DNA of 64,000 nucleotides from positions 1 through 64,000 of the forward strand of contig NZ_JOCT01000012.1 of the NCBI RefSeq assembly GCF_000717875.1. The letters are read 5' to 3'. The stretch comes from Streptomyces sp. NRRL S-455. GTDB lineage: Bacteria; Actinomycetota; Actinomycetes; Streptomycetales; Streptomycetaceae. This document shows positions 1 to 7,017 of this stretch, in pieces; positions within the stretch are counted from its first letter, which is position 1; every line of letters starts with the position of its first letter. A model generated the notes under the pieces. The model did not search any database. It saw nothing but the letters and a program-made list of their open reading frames with translations, and had not been told where the DNA came from. The translations under genes were made by a program, and so were the position numbers.

Positions 1-384
1 CTCCCGCCCCACAAGGCCCCCTGGTCCCGCCACCACCGCGAGGCGTACCGCGGGCACCTGCTGCCCGCCGTCATGGCCGAGCCCCCCGTCCGCCTGGCAC
101 GGCTCGCGCCCCTGGTGGCAGCGGCGGCCCGGCACGCCGAGGACCCGGTCGCCCTGGCCATCCTCGACGAGGCCGCGGACCATCTCACCGAGACGGTACG
201 GGCGCTGGACCCCGGCCCCGGCGAACGCCTCGTCGCCACCGGCGGGCTGCTCGGCCCCGACGGCCCCCTCACCACCCGCCTGGAAGCCCGTCTCCACACC
301 CTCGGCCTCACCCTCGACTGGGTCCCCGACGGCCGCCGGGGCGCCGTGGCCCTGGCCCGCCTCGCTCTCGGCGGCCGCACGTGA
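1..384 (+). CDS. BadF/BadG-type N-acetylglucosamine (sugar) kinase, C-terminal part
   Basis: Frame 1 is open from the first base to the TGA at 384, so this is the last 127 codons of a gene that begins outside the window. The visible part (PAVMAEPPVRLARLAPLV, then LVATGGLLGP) resembles the C-terminal half of the BadF/BadG/BcrA/BcrD ATPase family, which in Streptomyces is usually annotated as N-acetylglucosamine kinase and phosphorylates an imported amino sugar in the cytoplasm. The GTG of the next gene overlaps this stop (GTGA), which implies translational coupling with the GH3 glycosidase. The family call is fairly firm. The exact sugar cannot be read from the sequence. Confidence 0.75.
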   Translation, partial: LPPHKAPWSRHHREAYRGHLLPAVMAEPPVRLARLAPLVAAAARHAEDPVALAILDEAADHLTETVRALDPGPGERLVATGGLLGPDGPLTTRLEARLHTLGLTLDWVPDGRRGAVALARLALGGRT

Positions 385-2681
385 CCACCACCCGGCAGGA
401 CACGCCCCTGTACCGCGACCCCGCCGCTGCCGTCGACGCGCGCGTCCGCGACCTGCTCTCCCGGATGACCCTGCGCGAGAAGGCCGGCCAGCTGAACCAG
501 CGGATGTACGGCTGGGACGCCTACCGCCGCACCCCCGGCGGCGGCTTCGAACTCACCGACGCCCTGTACGCCGAGACCGAGCGCTTCGCCGGACTCGGCG
601 CGCTGTACGGGCTGCTGCGCGCCGACGCCTGGTCCGGCGTCGACCACGCCACCGGACCAGGCGCCCGGGACGGCGCCGAACTGGCCCACCTCGTCCAGCG
701 CCACGTCGTCGAACGCAGCCGGCTCGGCATCCCGGCCCTGTTCGTCGAGGAGATGCCGCACGGGCACATGGCCCTCGACGGCACGGTCCTGCCCGTCAAC
801 CTGGCCGTCGGCGCCGGCTGGGACCCCGCCCTGTACGAGCGAGCCGCCGCCCACGCGGCAGCGGAACTGCGGGCCCGTGGCGGACACGTCGCCCTGGTCT
901 CCGCCCTGGACATCGCCCGCGATCCGCGCTGGGGCCGGACCGAGGAGTGCTTCGGCGAGGACCCGTACCTGGCCGCCCGGCTCACCGAGGCGCTGGTGCG
1001 CGGTATGCAGGGCGAGCAGGAGCCGGGCGGGCTCTTCGCCCCGGACCGGGCCCCCGTCGTCCTCAAGCACTTCGCCGGGCAGGGCGCCACCGTCGGCGGC
1101 CGCAACTCCGCCGAGTCCGAACTCGGGCTCCGGGAACTGCACGAGATCCACCTCCCCGCCGCCCACGCCGGAGTCCGCGCCGGGGCCGCCGCCGTCATGG
1201 CCGCGTACAACGAAGTCGACGGCATGCCGTGCTGCGGCAACCGGGCCCTGCTCACCGGAGTGCTGCGCGACCGCTGGGGTTTCGACGGACTCGTCATGGC
1301 GGACGGGCTGGCCGTGGACCGGCTGGCCCGCGTCACCGGCGACGTCGTCTCGGCCGGTGCGCTCGCCCTGAACGCCGGGGTCGACATCAGCCTGTGGGAC
1401 GAGGGCTTCACGCGGCTGGAGGAGGCGGTCGAGCGGGGGCTGGTGAGCGAGCGGGTCCTGGACGCGGCCGTCGCCCGGGTGCTGCGGCTCAAGTTCCGCC
1501 TCGGCCTGTTCGAACAGCCCTGCGGCGCGGTCCCGCCGCCGTCCCCGGCCGCCGGACGCGGTCTGAGCACCGCCCTGGCCCGGACCGCCGTCACCCTGCT
1601 CCACAACGACCACGGTGTGCTGCCCCTGCCGGCCCCGTCCCGGATCGCCGTCCTGGGGCCGCACGCCGGCACCGTCGCCCACCACCTGGGCGACTACACC
1701 GCCCCACAGCGCCCCGGCACCGGCACCAGCGTCCTCGACGCGCTGCGACGCACCGGCGTCGACGTACGCCACGTCCGGGGATGCGCCCTCACCGGCGACG
1801 ACCTGTCCGGCATTCCCGAGGCGATCGCCGAGGCGGCCGCCTGTGACGTCGCCGTGCTGGTGCTCGGCGGCAGCAGCGCCCGCACGCCGGACACGGAGTT
1901 CGACGCCAACGGGGCCGCACGCACGGCCGTGTCCGAGATGACCTGCGGAGAGGGAGCCGACCTCGCGGGACTGCGGCTCGGCGGCGCCCAGCACGCCCTG
2001 CTCGACGCCGTCACCGCGACCGGCACACCCACGGTCGTCGTCCTGGTCCAGGGGCGTCCGCACGCCGTTCCCGAGGCCGCCGAGCGGGCCGCCGCGCTGC
2101 TCACCGCCTGGTACCCCGGCCCATGGGGTGGTGAGGCCATCGCGGACGTGCTGCTCGGCCGGGCCGAGCCGATGGGCCGGCTGCCCGTCTCCGTGCCGCG
2201 CTCGGCGGGTCAACTGCCCGTCCACTACAACCACAAGGAGACCGAGTACGGCGGCTATGCCGACGACAGCGCCGAACCGCTGTACTCCTTCGGGCACGGG
2301 CTGTCGTACACGAGCTTCGCCTACGGGACGCCACGGCTGTCGGGGCGGACCGTCGAGGCCGACGTCACCAACACCGGGGAGCGGCGTGGGCGTTCCGTCG
2401 CGCAGCTGTACATCCGCCGGCTCGTCACCCCCGTCTGGCCCCGCACCCTCGAACTCCGGGGCTTCCAGGCCCTCGACCTGGCCCCCGGAGAGCGCCGCAC
2501 CGTCGTGTTTCCCCTCGGGGCCGAGCAACTCGCCCAGGTCGGAACGGACTTGGCGACGGCGGTCCTGCCCGGCACGGTCGAGATCCGCGTCGCGGAGTCG
2601 GCGCGCCGGGCACTGACCGCCGTACCGGTCGTGCTCCGGGTCGGTCAGAGCTTCACGGCACCGGACGAGACGCCCTTGTAG
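381..2681 (+). CDS. Glycoside hydrolase family 3 (beta-glycosidase)
   Basis: A 766-residue GH3 enzyme with the usual three parts: N-terminal TIM barrel (about residues 25-360), GH3 C-terminal sandwich (about 395-620) and a fibronectin-III-like tail (about 665-750). The KHFAGQG segment and the nucleophile region GFDGLVMADG, with the Asp at about residue 308, are present. There is no signal peptide, so it should act inside the cell on imported oligosaccharides. The GTG start at 381 overlaps the stop of the upstream kinase. Its last 37 bases overlap, tail to tail, the end of the permease on the other strand. Beta-glucosidase, beta-xylosidase or beta-N-acetylglucosaminidase activity are all possible; the adjacent kinase and mannosidase suggest a role in glycan breakdown. 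Confidence 0.88.
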   Translation: MTTTRQDTPLYRDPAAAVDARVRDLLSRMTLREKAGQLNQRMYGWDAYRRTPGGGFELTDALYAETERFAGLGALYGLLRADAWSGVDHATGPGARDGAELAHLVQRHVVERSRLGIPALFVEEMPHGHMALDGTVLPVNLAVGAGWDPALYERAAAHAAAELRARGGHVALVSALDIARDPRWGRTEECFGEDPYLAARLTEALVRGMQGEQEPGGLFAPDRAPVVLKHFAGQGATVGGRNSAESELGLRELHEIHLPAAHAGVRAGAAAVMAAYNEVDGMPCCGNRALLTGVLRDRWGFDGLVMADGLAVDRLARVTGDVVSAGALALNAGVDISLWDEGFTRLEEAVERGLVSERVLDAAVARVLRLKFRLGLFEQPCGAVPPPSPAAGRGLSTALARTAVTLLHNDHGVLPLPAPSRIAVLGPHAGTVAHHLGDYTAPQRPGTGTSVLDALRRTGVDVRHVRGCALTGDDLSGIPEAIAEAAACDVAVLVLGGSSARTPDTEFDANGAARTAVSEMTCGEGADLAGLRLGGAQHALLDAVTATGTPTVVVLVQGRPHAVPEAAERAAALLTAWYPGPWGGEAIADVLLGRAEPMGRLPVSVPRSAGQLPVHYNHKETEYGGYADDSAEPLYSFGHGLSYTSFAYGTPRLSGRTVEADVTNTGERRGRSVAQLYIRRLVTPVWPRTLELRGFQALDLAPGERRTVVFPLGAEQLAQVGTDLATAVLPGTVEIRVAESARRALTAVPVVLRVGQSFTAPDETPL

Positions 2682-3523
2682 AACCACCGCTGGGTGATGA
2701 CGAACAGCACCAGCACGGGAATCACGGAGATCACCGAACCCGCCATCACCATCCGCTGGTCGTAGCCGAAGGACGAGGTCTGCAGCCGCGCCAGACCCAG
2801 CGTCAGCGTGAAGTGGTCCTCGGTGCGCAGCACGATCAGCGGCCACAGGAAGTCGTCCCAGGCGCTGATGAAGGTGTTGATGGTGACGACGAGGATCGCA
2901 CCGTAGGCGGACGGCAGGTACAGGTACCGGAAGCGTTTCCACTCGCCCGCCCCGTCCAGCATCGCAGCGTCCTCGATCTCGCGCGGCACGGCGAGGAACG
3001 CGGCCCGCATGATGAGGACGTTGATCGCGGCGACGAAGCCGGGCAGCCAGACGCCGACCAGGTGGTCGACCAGGCCCAGGTCCCGGATGCTGAGGAACAG
3101 CGACACCATGATCGACTCGAAGGGGAACATCATGGACGCCAGCAGCACCACCCAGACCAGCTTGCGGCCCTTCCAGCCGGGCTTGGACAGCATGTAGCCG
3201 GCGAGGGTGGAGAAGACCAGCTGGCTGGCGATGGACAGCACGGCGACGAACACGCTGTTCCTGATGTACGTCCACACCGGCACCTGGTCGAAGACCTCCC
3301 GGTACGCCCGCAGCGACGGGTGACGGGGGATCAGGGAGGCGCCCGCGCCGAAGACGTCCTCGCCCGCGCCCTTGAGGGAGGACAGCAGCTGCCACAGCAG
3401 CGGGCCGACGGTGATGAACAGGACGAACAGCAACAGCAGGTAGCGGACGACCAGTTCGCGCGGGCGGCCGTGGTCGCGCCAGCGGGGCATCACACGGCGG
3501 CGCTTGTCGACGGCGGTCGTCAT
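2645..3523 (-). CDS. Carbohydrate ABC transporter permease, MalG type (CUT1)
   Basis: A 292-residue inner-membrane protein with six predicted membrane segments and the cytoplasmic loop motif DAAMLDGAGEWKRF (EAA motif) that docks to the ATPase. It is the second permease of a CUT1 sugar importer with the two genes upstream. The ATG at 3521-3523 is preceded by GGAGGAA four bases away. That ribosome binding site is also the first seven bases, read on the other strand, of the inserted IS-derived element. No ATPase gene lies nearby, as is usual in Streptomyces, where a shared MsiK-type ATPase energises such importers. Confidence 0.9.
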   Translation of the reverse strand: MTTAVDKRRRVMPRWRDHGRPRELVVRYLLLLFVLFITVGPLLWQLLSSLKGAGEDVFGAGASLIPRHPSLRAYREVFDQVPVWTYIRNSVFVAVLSIASQLVFSTLAGYMLSKPGWKGRKLVWVVLLASMMFPFESIMVSLFLSIRDLGLVDHLVGVWLPGFVAAINVLIMRAAFLAVPREIEDAAMLDGAGEWKRFRYLYLPSAYGAILVVTINTFISAWDDFLWPLIVLRTEDHFTLTLGLARLQTSSFGYDQRMVMAGSVISVIPVLVLFVITQRWFYKGVSSGAVKL

Positions 3524-3527
3524 CGGG

Positions 3528-3831
3528 TTCCTCCGTGGATACCCCGGCCTTCAGGCTGGGGAGGAAACGGACTCCTGCGAAGCAGGGCAAAAAACGGAAT
3601 TCCGCCCTCAGGGCACAGGGCCGTAGGCTCGCTGTGCTGGTTCGGGGCGATAACCAAGTCCTGAACCGGTCTACCGCCGGGCTGGCGGGACGTCAGGTCT
3701 GTGGAGCCTGTGCAAGACCGATGGTTGGTACACCAACCCTGGCCGTTGATTCGGGTCGGCAACGGGCTGTGAAGCAGAAAGTTCAACCTGCGAGGGTTGA
3801 ATCCCCCTGCTTCAGCTGGGGGAGAAGTCAA
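3528..3831 (+). mobile_element. Internally deleted IS200/IS605-type element between two permease genes
   Basis: About 300 bases separate two permease genes that would normally be nearly contiguous. The left 60 bases are almost identical to the left end of the tnpB element at 56941: TTCCTCCGTGGATACCCC, an imperfect hairpin, then ACTCCTGCGAAGCAGGG. Most of tnpB is missing. What remains is a tnpB 3' fragment, a small AACC/GGTT hairpin and a right-end hairpin (CCCCC...GGGGG, about 3803-3822) followed by GTCAA, the usual IS605-family right-end shape. The right end also supplies the TGA stop of the upstream permease. This looks like a non-autonomous derivative that keeps both ends. The boundaries are inferred from two copies only. 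Confidence 0.75.
3640..3825 (+). pseudogene. tnpB 3'-end remnant
   Basis: Read in the frame starting at 3535, this stretch encodes a TnpB-like C-terminus (RSTAGLAGRQVCGACARP, then AVKQKVQPARVESP). It corresponds to the segment after the last RuvC aspartate of TnpB (compare AAGLAVSVCGAGVRP in the copy at 57 kb). The RuvC core, the zinc ribbon and the N-terminus are absent, so it cannot encode a nuclease. The wording differs enough from the 57-kb copy to suggest a related but separate subfamily. Confidence 0.65.
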
Positions 3832-3848
3832 GCCTCGTCCTCCTTCGT
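3666..3848 (+). ncRNA. Putative orphan omega-RNA (TnpB guide RNA) with its guide
   Basis: In TnpB systems the guide RNA comes from the tnpB 3' end plus the transposon right end, and the guide is the flanking DNA just past the element. Here the tnpB 3' remnant, the AACC/GGTT hairpin (about 3785-3798), the right-end hairpin and the terminal GTCAA are all intact. The guide would start at 3832 (GCCTCGTCCTCCTTCG), which is the 3' end of the neighbouring permease gene. No effector is encoded here. I saw no promoter, and expression is not shown by sequence alone. Confidence 0.45.
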
Positions 3849-4868
3849 CAGGCGCTGGGCGAGCAGCGTGAGGCCAAGGGTGAGTGCGAACAGGGCGACG
3901 CTGACGGCGGCGCCGTAACCGGCGTTGCCGGTGAGCGGGTCGAGACCGACGTCGCGGATGTAGAAGGGGAGCGTGCGGTCGGCGCCGCCGGGGCCGCCGG
4001 TGGCGCCGCCCAGCATGTAGATCTCCGTGAACACCCGCAGCGAGCCGATGCCGGTGAGGGTGCCGACCAGCATCATCGAGGTGCGCACGCCGGGCACGGT
4101 GACGTGCCAGAAGCGGCGGACGACACCCGCGCCGTCCACGGCCGCCGCCTCGTGCAGTTCCCGGGGGACGTTCCCGAGAGCCGCCAGATAGAAGATCATG
4201 TACCAGCCGAGGCCCTTCCACAGCGTCAGGCCCATCGCCGACAGCAGGATCAGCCACGAGTCCGACAGGAACGGGATGGCCTCCCGGATGATGTGGGCCT
4301 TCTGGAGCCAGGTGTTGACCAGCCCCTGGTCGCTCAGCAGCCACTGCCAGCTCAGGCCCACGACCACGCTGGAGGCGAGCACCGGCGTGTAGAAGGCGGA
4401 GCGGAAGAAGCCGATGCCCGGCAGGTTCTTCTCCACGAGAAGGGCGAGCAGCAGCGGCAGCAGCACCATCAGCGGGACGACGATCAGCGCGTACAGCAGG
4501 CTGTTGCGGGTGGCGAGCCAGAAGTCCGGATCGCCCAGCATCCGGCGGTAGTTGTCCAGGCCGACGACGTTGTAGGCCCCGCCGAGCGGCTTGGCGTCGG
4601 TGAAGGAGACGACGACCGTGTTGAGGAACGGGAAGACCCCGAACACGGTCGCGCCGATGATCGCGGGCGTCATCCACAGCCAGGGCAGCCACCAGCGGCG
4701 GTGGAGCGCGGCGCCCCCCGCGTCGGCGCTCGGACCGGGCGTGACGAAGCGGAGGGCGCGGCGCAGCGGCCCCGGCGGCCGGGAGGCGGGGGAAGCGCCG
4801 CCGGGGCGTCGGGCGCCCGCCCCCGGGGGAGCGGGGGCGGGCGCCGGGTGGACGGTCGGCTGGGTCAT
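3828..4868 (-). CDS. Carbohydrate ABC transporter permease, MalF type (CUT1)
   Basis: A 346-residue sugar-importer permease with a Pro/Gly/Ala-rich cytoplasmic N-terminus of about 60 residues, six membrane segments, and the EAA loop HEAAAVDGAGVVRRFW. It starts two bases after the stop of the solute-binding protein gene (TGAGGATG), so the two are translationally coupled. Its stop codon lies in the right end of the inserted IS-derived element. Without the insertion the frame would run on past the present end (...KEDEA). The element thus separates this gene from the second permease in the same operon and may lower its expression. Confidence 0.9.
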   Translation of the reverse strand: MTQPTVHPAPAPAPPGAGARRPGGASPASRPPGPLRRALRFVTPGPSADAGGAALHRRWWLPWLWMTPAIIGATVFGVFPFLNTVVVSFTDAKPLGGAYNVVGLDNYRRMLGDPDFWLATRNSLLYALIVVPLMVLLPLLLALLVEKNLPGIGFFRSAFYTPVLASSVVVGLSWQWLLSDQGLVNTWLQKAHIIREAIPFLSDSWLILLSAMGLTLWKGLGWYMIFYLAALGNVPRELHEAAAVDGAGVVRRFWHVTVPGVRTSMMLVGTLTGIGSLRVFTEIYMLGGATGGPGGADRTLPFYIRDVGLDPLTGNAGYGAAVSVALFALTLGLTLLAQRLTKEDEA

Positions 4869-4870
4869 CC

Positions 4871-6244
4871 TCAGCTGCCCTGTTCGATCAGCCGGTTGGC
4901 CTTGGCCTGAGCGTCCTTCAGAGCGTCCTCGGCGCTCTTCTTGCCCTGCATGGCCAGCTGGATCTGGGCCGAGATGGCGTTGAGCTCACCGGGTGTCAGG
5001 GCGATCTCGTCGGCCGTGGCGGTCTTGCGGTCACTGGCGACGATCTTCCGGGCCTCGGCGAAGGGGTCGTCTCCCTTGACCGACTGGAAGAACGGGTCGT
5101 TCAGGGAGGCGGTGGTGGAGGGGAAGATGACGACGTTGGGGTCCTTGGCCCAGGCGAGCTGGTTCTCGGCGTTCGTCAGGAACCGCGCGAAGGCCAGCGC
5201 GGTGGCGGCGTTCTTGCTGGTGGACGCCACGCCGATGTACTGCGGTGCGCCGACGGTGTGGCCGAGGGCGTCCAGCATGAAGGGGGCGACACCGGTCTTC
5301 TTGTAGACGCTCGGGTTGTTCTGCTGGATGAAGCGCAGGAAGTTGGGGTTGGTGGGGCCGTAGACCAGCTTGCCCTGGCCGTAGACGTTGGCGGGGTCCT
5401 GAGTGGAGGACAGGGAGTCCCTCGGCATGCCACCGGCCTTGTAGAGCCTGGTCATGGCCTCGACCCACCGGGCCGTCTTCGGGTCGTCGGCGAAGGTGAA
5501 CTTCTTGCCGTCGGGGGAGAGGATCTTGATGTCCATCTGCTGCCAGTCGGCGGGGATGCGCAGCTGCGGGTTGGCGAGGAACGCGTAGTACTTGCCGCCG
5601 GAGGCCTTGGCTATCTTCTCCGCGTCGTCGAAGAGGCCGAGCACGGTCGTCGGAGGTCTGTCCGGGTCCAGGCCCGCCTTCTTCATCAGGTCGGTGTTGA
5701 AGGTCTGCACGATGCCGCCGGAGTACCAGGGCAGCACGCTGTGCACCTTCTTTCCGTCCGCGTCGGTGTACACGCTGGACTTCCACATCGCCGGCGTGAA
5801 CGGTTTGCCCGCGTCGGGCGCCTTGTCGTCCAGGTTGAGCAGATAGCCGTTCTTCGTCAGCGCCACCGCCGTGTTGACGTTGATGTTCACCACGTCGGGC
5901 AGCGTGCAGCCCTGCGCGTCGGCGACCAGGCGCTGGGTGAAGGTGGCGTCGCCCGGGTCGTCGATCCAGTTGACCTCGGTGCCCGGGTGGGCCTGCTCGA
6001 AGGCGCCGATGACGCCGTTGAAGTACTTCCCGAAGTCCTTCTTCAGGTTGGTCGTCTGGAAGGTGATCTTCCCCTTGACCTCGCCGGAGAGCTTGCCGGA
6101 TCCGACGTTGCCCTGGTCGACCTTGCAGCCGCCGGCCGTGGCGTCGCCGCCGTCCGAACCGCCGCCGGAGAGGCCGCAGCCGGCGGCCGTCAGGGTCAGG
6201 ACGACCAGACAGGTCAGGGATCCGGTGAGTCTTCTTGCGCGCAT
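4871..6244 (-). CDS. Extracellular sugar-binding lipoprotein of the ABC importer (family 1 SBP)
   Basis: A 457-residue solute-binding protein. The N-terminus is a lipoprotein signal peptide with lipobox LTAAGC, so the mature protein is anchored to the outer face of the membrane by a lipidated Cys. The rest reads as a CUT1 family-1 binding protein (KITFQTTN, FEQAHPGTEVNWIDDPG). It is the first gene of the operon SBP, permease, permease, with a strong SD (AGGAGG at 6251-6256) and an operator-like motif just upstream. The ligand is not readable. Context suggests an oligosaccharide containing mannose or an amino sugar. Confidence 0.9.
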   Translation of the reverse strand: MRARRLTGSLTCLVVLTLTAAGCGLSGGGSDGGDATAGGCKVDQGNVGSGKLSGEVKGKITFQTTNLKKDFGKYFNGVIGAFEQAHPGTEVNWIDDPGDATFTQRLVADAQGCTLPDVVNINVNTAVALTKNGYLLNLDDKAPDAGKPFTPAMWKSSVYTDADGKKVHSVLPWYSGGIVQTFNTDLMKKAGLDPDRPPTTVLGLFDDAEKIAKASGGKYYAFLANPQLRIPADWQQMDIKILSPDGKKFTFADDPKTARWVEAMTRLYKAGGMPRDSLSSTQDPANVYGQGKLVYGPTNPNFLRFIQQNNPSVYKKTGVAPFMLDALGHTVGAPQYIGVASTSKNAATALAFARFLTNAENQLAWAKDPNVVIFPSTTASLNDPFFQSVKGDDPFAEARKIVASDRKTATADEIALTPGELNAISAQIQLAMQGKKSAEDALKDAQAKANRLIEQGS

Positions 6245-6336
6245 TGCTGCCCTCCTGGGACCAGTCGTCGCTGGATCAAATCACCAAGTTGGACTTCGAT
6301 TGATGAAAATGTGGACCAGAATTCATCGGAGGTCAA
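6245..6336 (-). promoter_or_regulatory. Promoter/operator region of the sugar ABC operon
   Basis: On the minus strand TTGACC (6331-6336) could be a -35 box. Downstream of it, between promoter and SD, lies GGTGATTTGATCC (6273-6285). This closely matches GGTGATTCAATCC in front of the SIS gene at 12.3 kb and resembles GTGATTCAAAC in front of the mannosidase. A site in this position fits repression by the RpiR-family protein encoded at 11.3 kb. The -10 box is unclear. Confidence 0.45.
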
Positions 6337-6372
6337 TGGTTTGCCGTGTTGCTGTTGGGTTGCGCCCGGCGA

Positions 6373-7017
6373 TCAGTGACGGTGTTCGTGGTCCGGGTGG
6401 GAGGGGTCGCCGGGGTGCTCGTGGCCTGTGGCGTACTCGACGTCCTCGCGGGCCTGGTCGAGCCAGTTGAAGAACGCGCGTCGGGTGGCGGCCCGGCGCA
6501 GTTGCTGTTCGATGTCGTCGCGGACGTCGTCGTAGGGGGCGACGTCCGACGGTTCCGCTGCGGTGAACGGGTCGACGCCGCGTCGGAGCGCCTCCGGGGT
6601 GAGGAAGCGGTCCCGGTTGCGGTCGTAGTAGTCGCGTACGGCCGTTTCCCCGACCTCTTGTTCGCGTTCCAGGTCTTCGAGCAGGGCTCGGGCGGCCGGG
6701 GAGTGGGCGAGGGCTGCCGCGACGATGCTGCCCAGGTCGGCGACGTCGGTTTCGGGGATGGTGAGCAGTTGCATCGGCAGGACGTCGCTCGGTGGGGCGA
6801 GGCCCCGTTCCGCGCAGGTGCGGTGGGCCAGTTCGTGGATGAGGACGATCTGGGTCGCCCAGCGTCGTTGTTGGCGGTGTCGTCTTGCGGGTGCGGCGTC
6901 ATGGTGGCTGGTCGCGCAGTTCCCCGCGCCCCTGGGGAGTCCGGTGCTCAGGAACTCGTCCACGTGCCGCTTCGGGATCGTGTTGCCGTGGACGCGCGCC
7001 GCGTAGTCCTCGGTCAT
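6373..7017 (-). CDS. Peptidyl-prolyl-isomerase-like (SurA/PpiC-like) hypothetical protein
   Basis: A 214-residue cytoplasmic protein without signal peptide, of a Streptomyces family variously labelled peptidylprolyl isomerase or malonyl CoA-ACP transacylase. The N-terminal part (MTEDYAARVHGNTIPKRHVD) and the helical QIVLIHELAHR segment resemble SurA-like N-domains. The segment around RDYYDRNRDRFLTPE resembles the linker before a parvulin domain. The tail is His/Asp-rich and could bind metal. The ATG overlaps the mannosidase TGA (ATGA), so the two are coupled. A dispersed Streptomyces repeat is embedded in frame and contributes GAGNCATSHHDA. An upstream start at 7134 is possible but would lie inside the mannosidase gene. 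Confidence 0.6.
   Translation of the reverse strand: MTEDYAARVHGNTIPKRHVDEFLSTGLPRGAGNCATSHHDAAPARRHRQQRRWATQIVLIHELAHRTCAERGLAPPSDVLPMQLLTIPETDVADLGSIVAAALAHSPAARALLEDLEREQEVGETAVRDYYDRNRDRFLTPEALRRGVDPFTAAEPSDVAPYDDVRDDIEQQLRRAATRRAFFNWLDQAREDVEYATGHEHPGDPSHPDHEHRH
6882..6938 (-). repeat. Dispersed Streptomyces GC-rich repeat inside a coding region
   Basis: On the minus strand the text CAGGGGCGCGGGGAACTGCG followed by CGACCAGCCACCATGACGCC is a short element I recognise as very common between genes in Streptomyces genomes. Here it lies in frame in the gene at 6373-7017 and is translated as roughly PRGAGNCATSHHDAAP. No second copy was noticed in this window. Confidence 0.6.

Noticed and set aside
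6305..6325. Possible DasR (dre-like) site, TGGACCAGA, upstream of the sugar-binding protein
   Set aside because: Only one half resembles the dre consensus; the other half does not, whereas the RpiR-type motif nearby recurs elsewhere.
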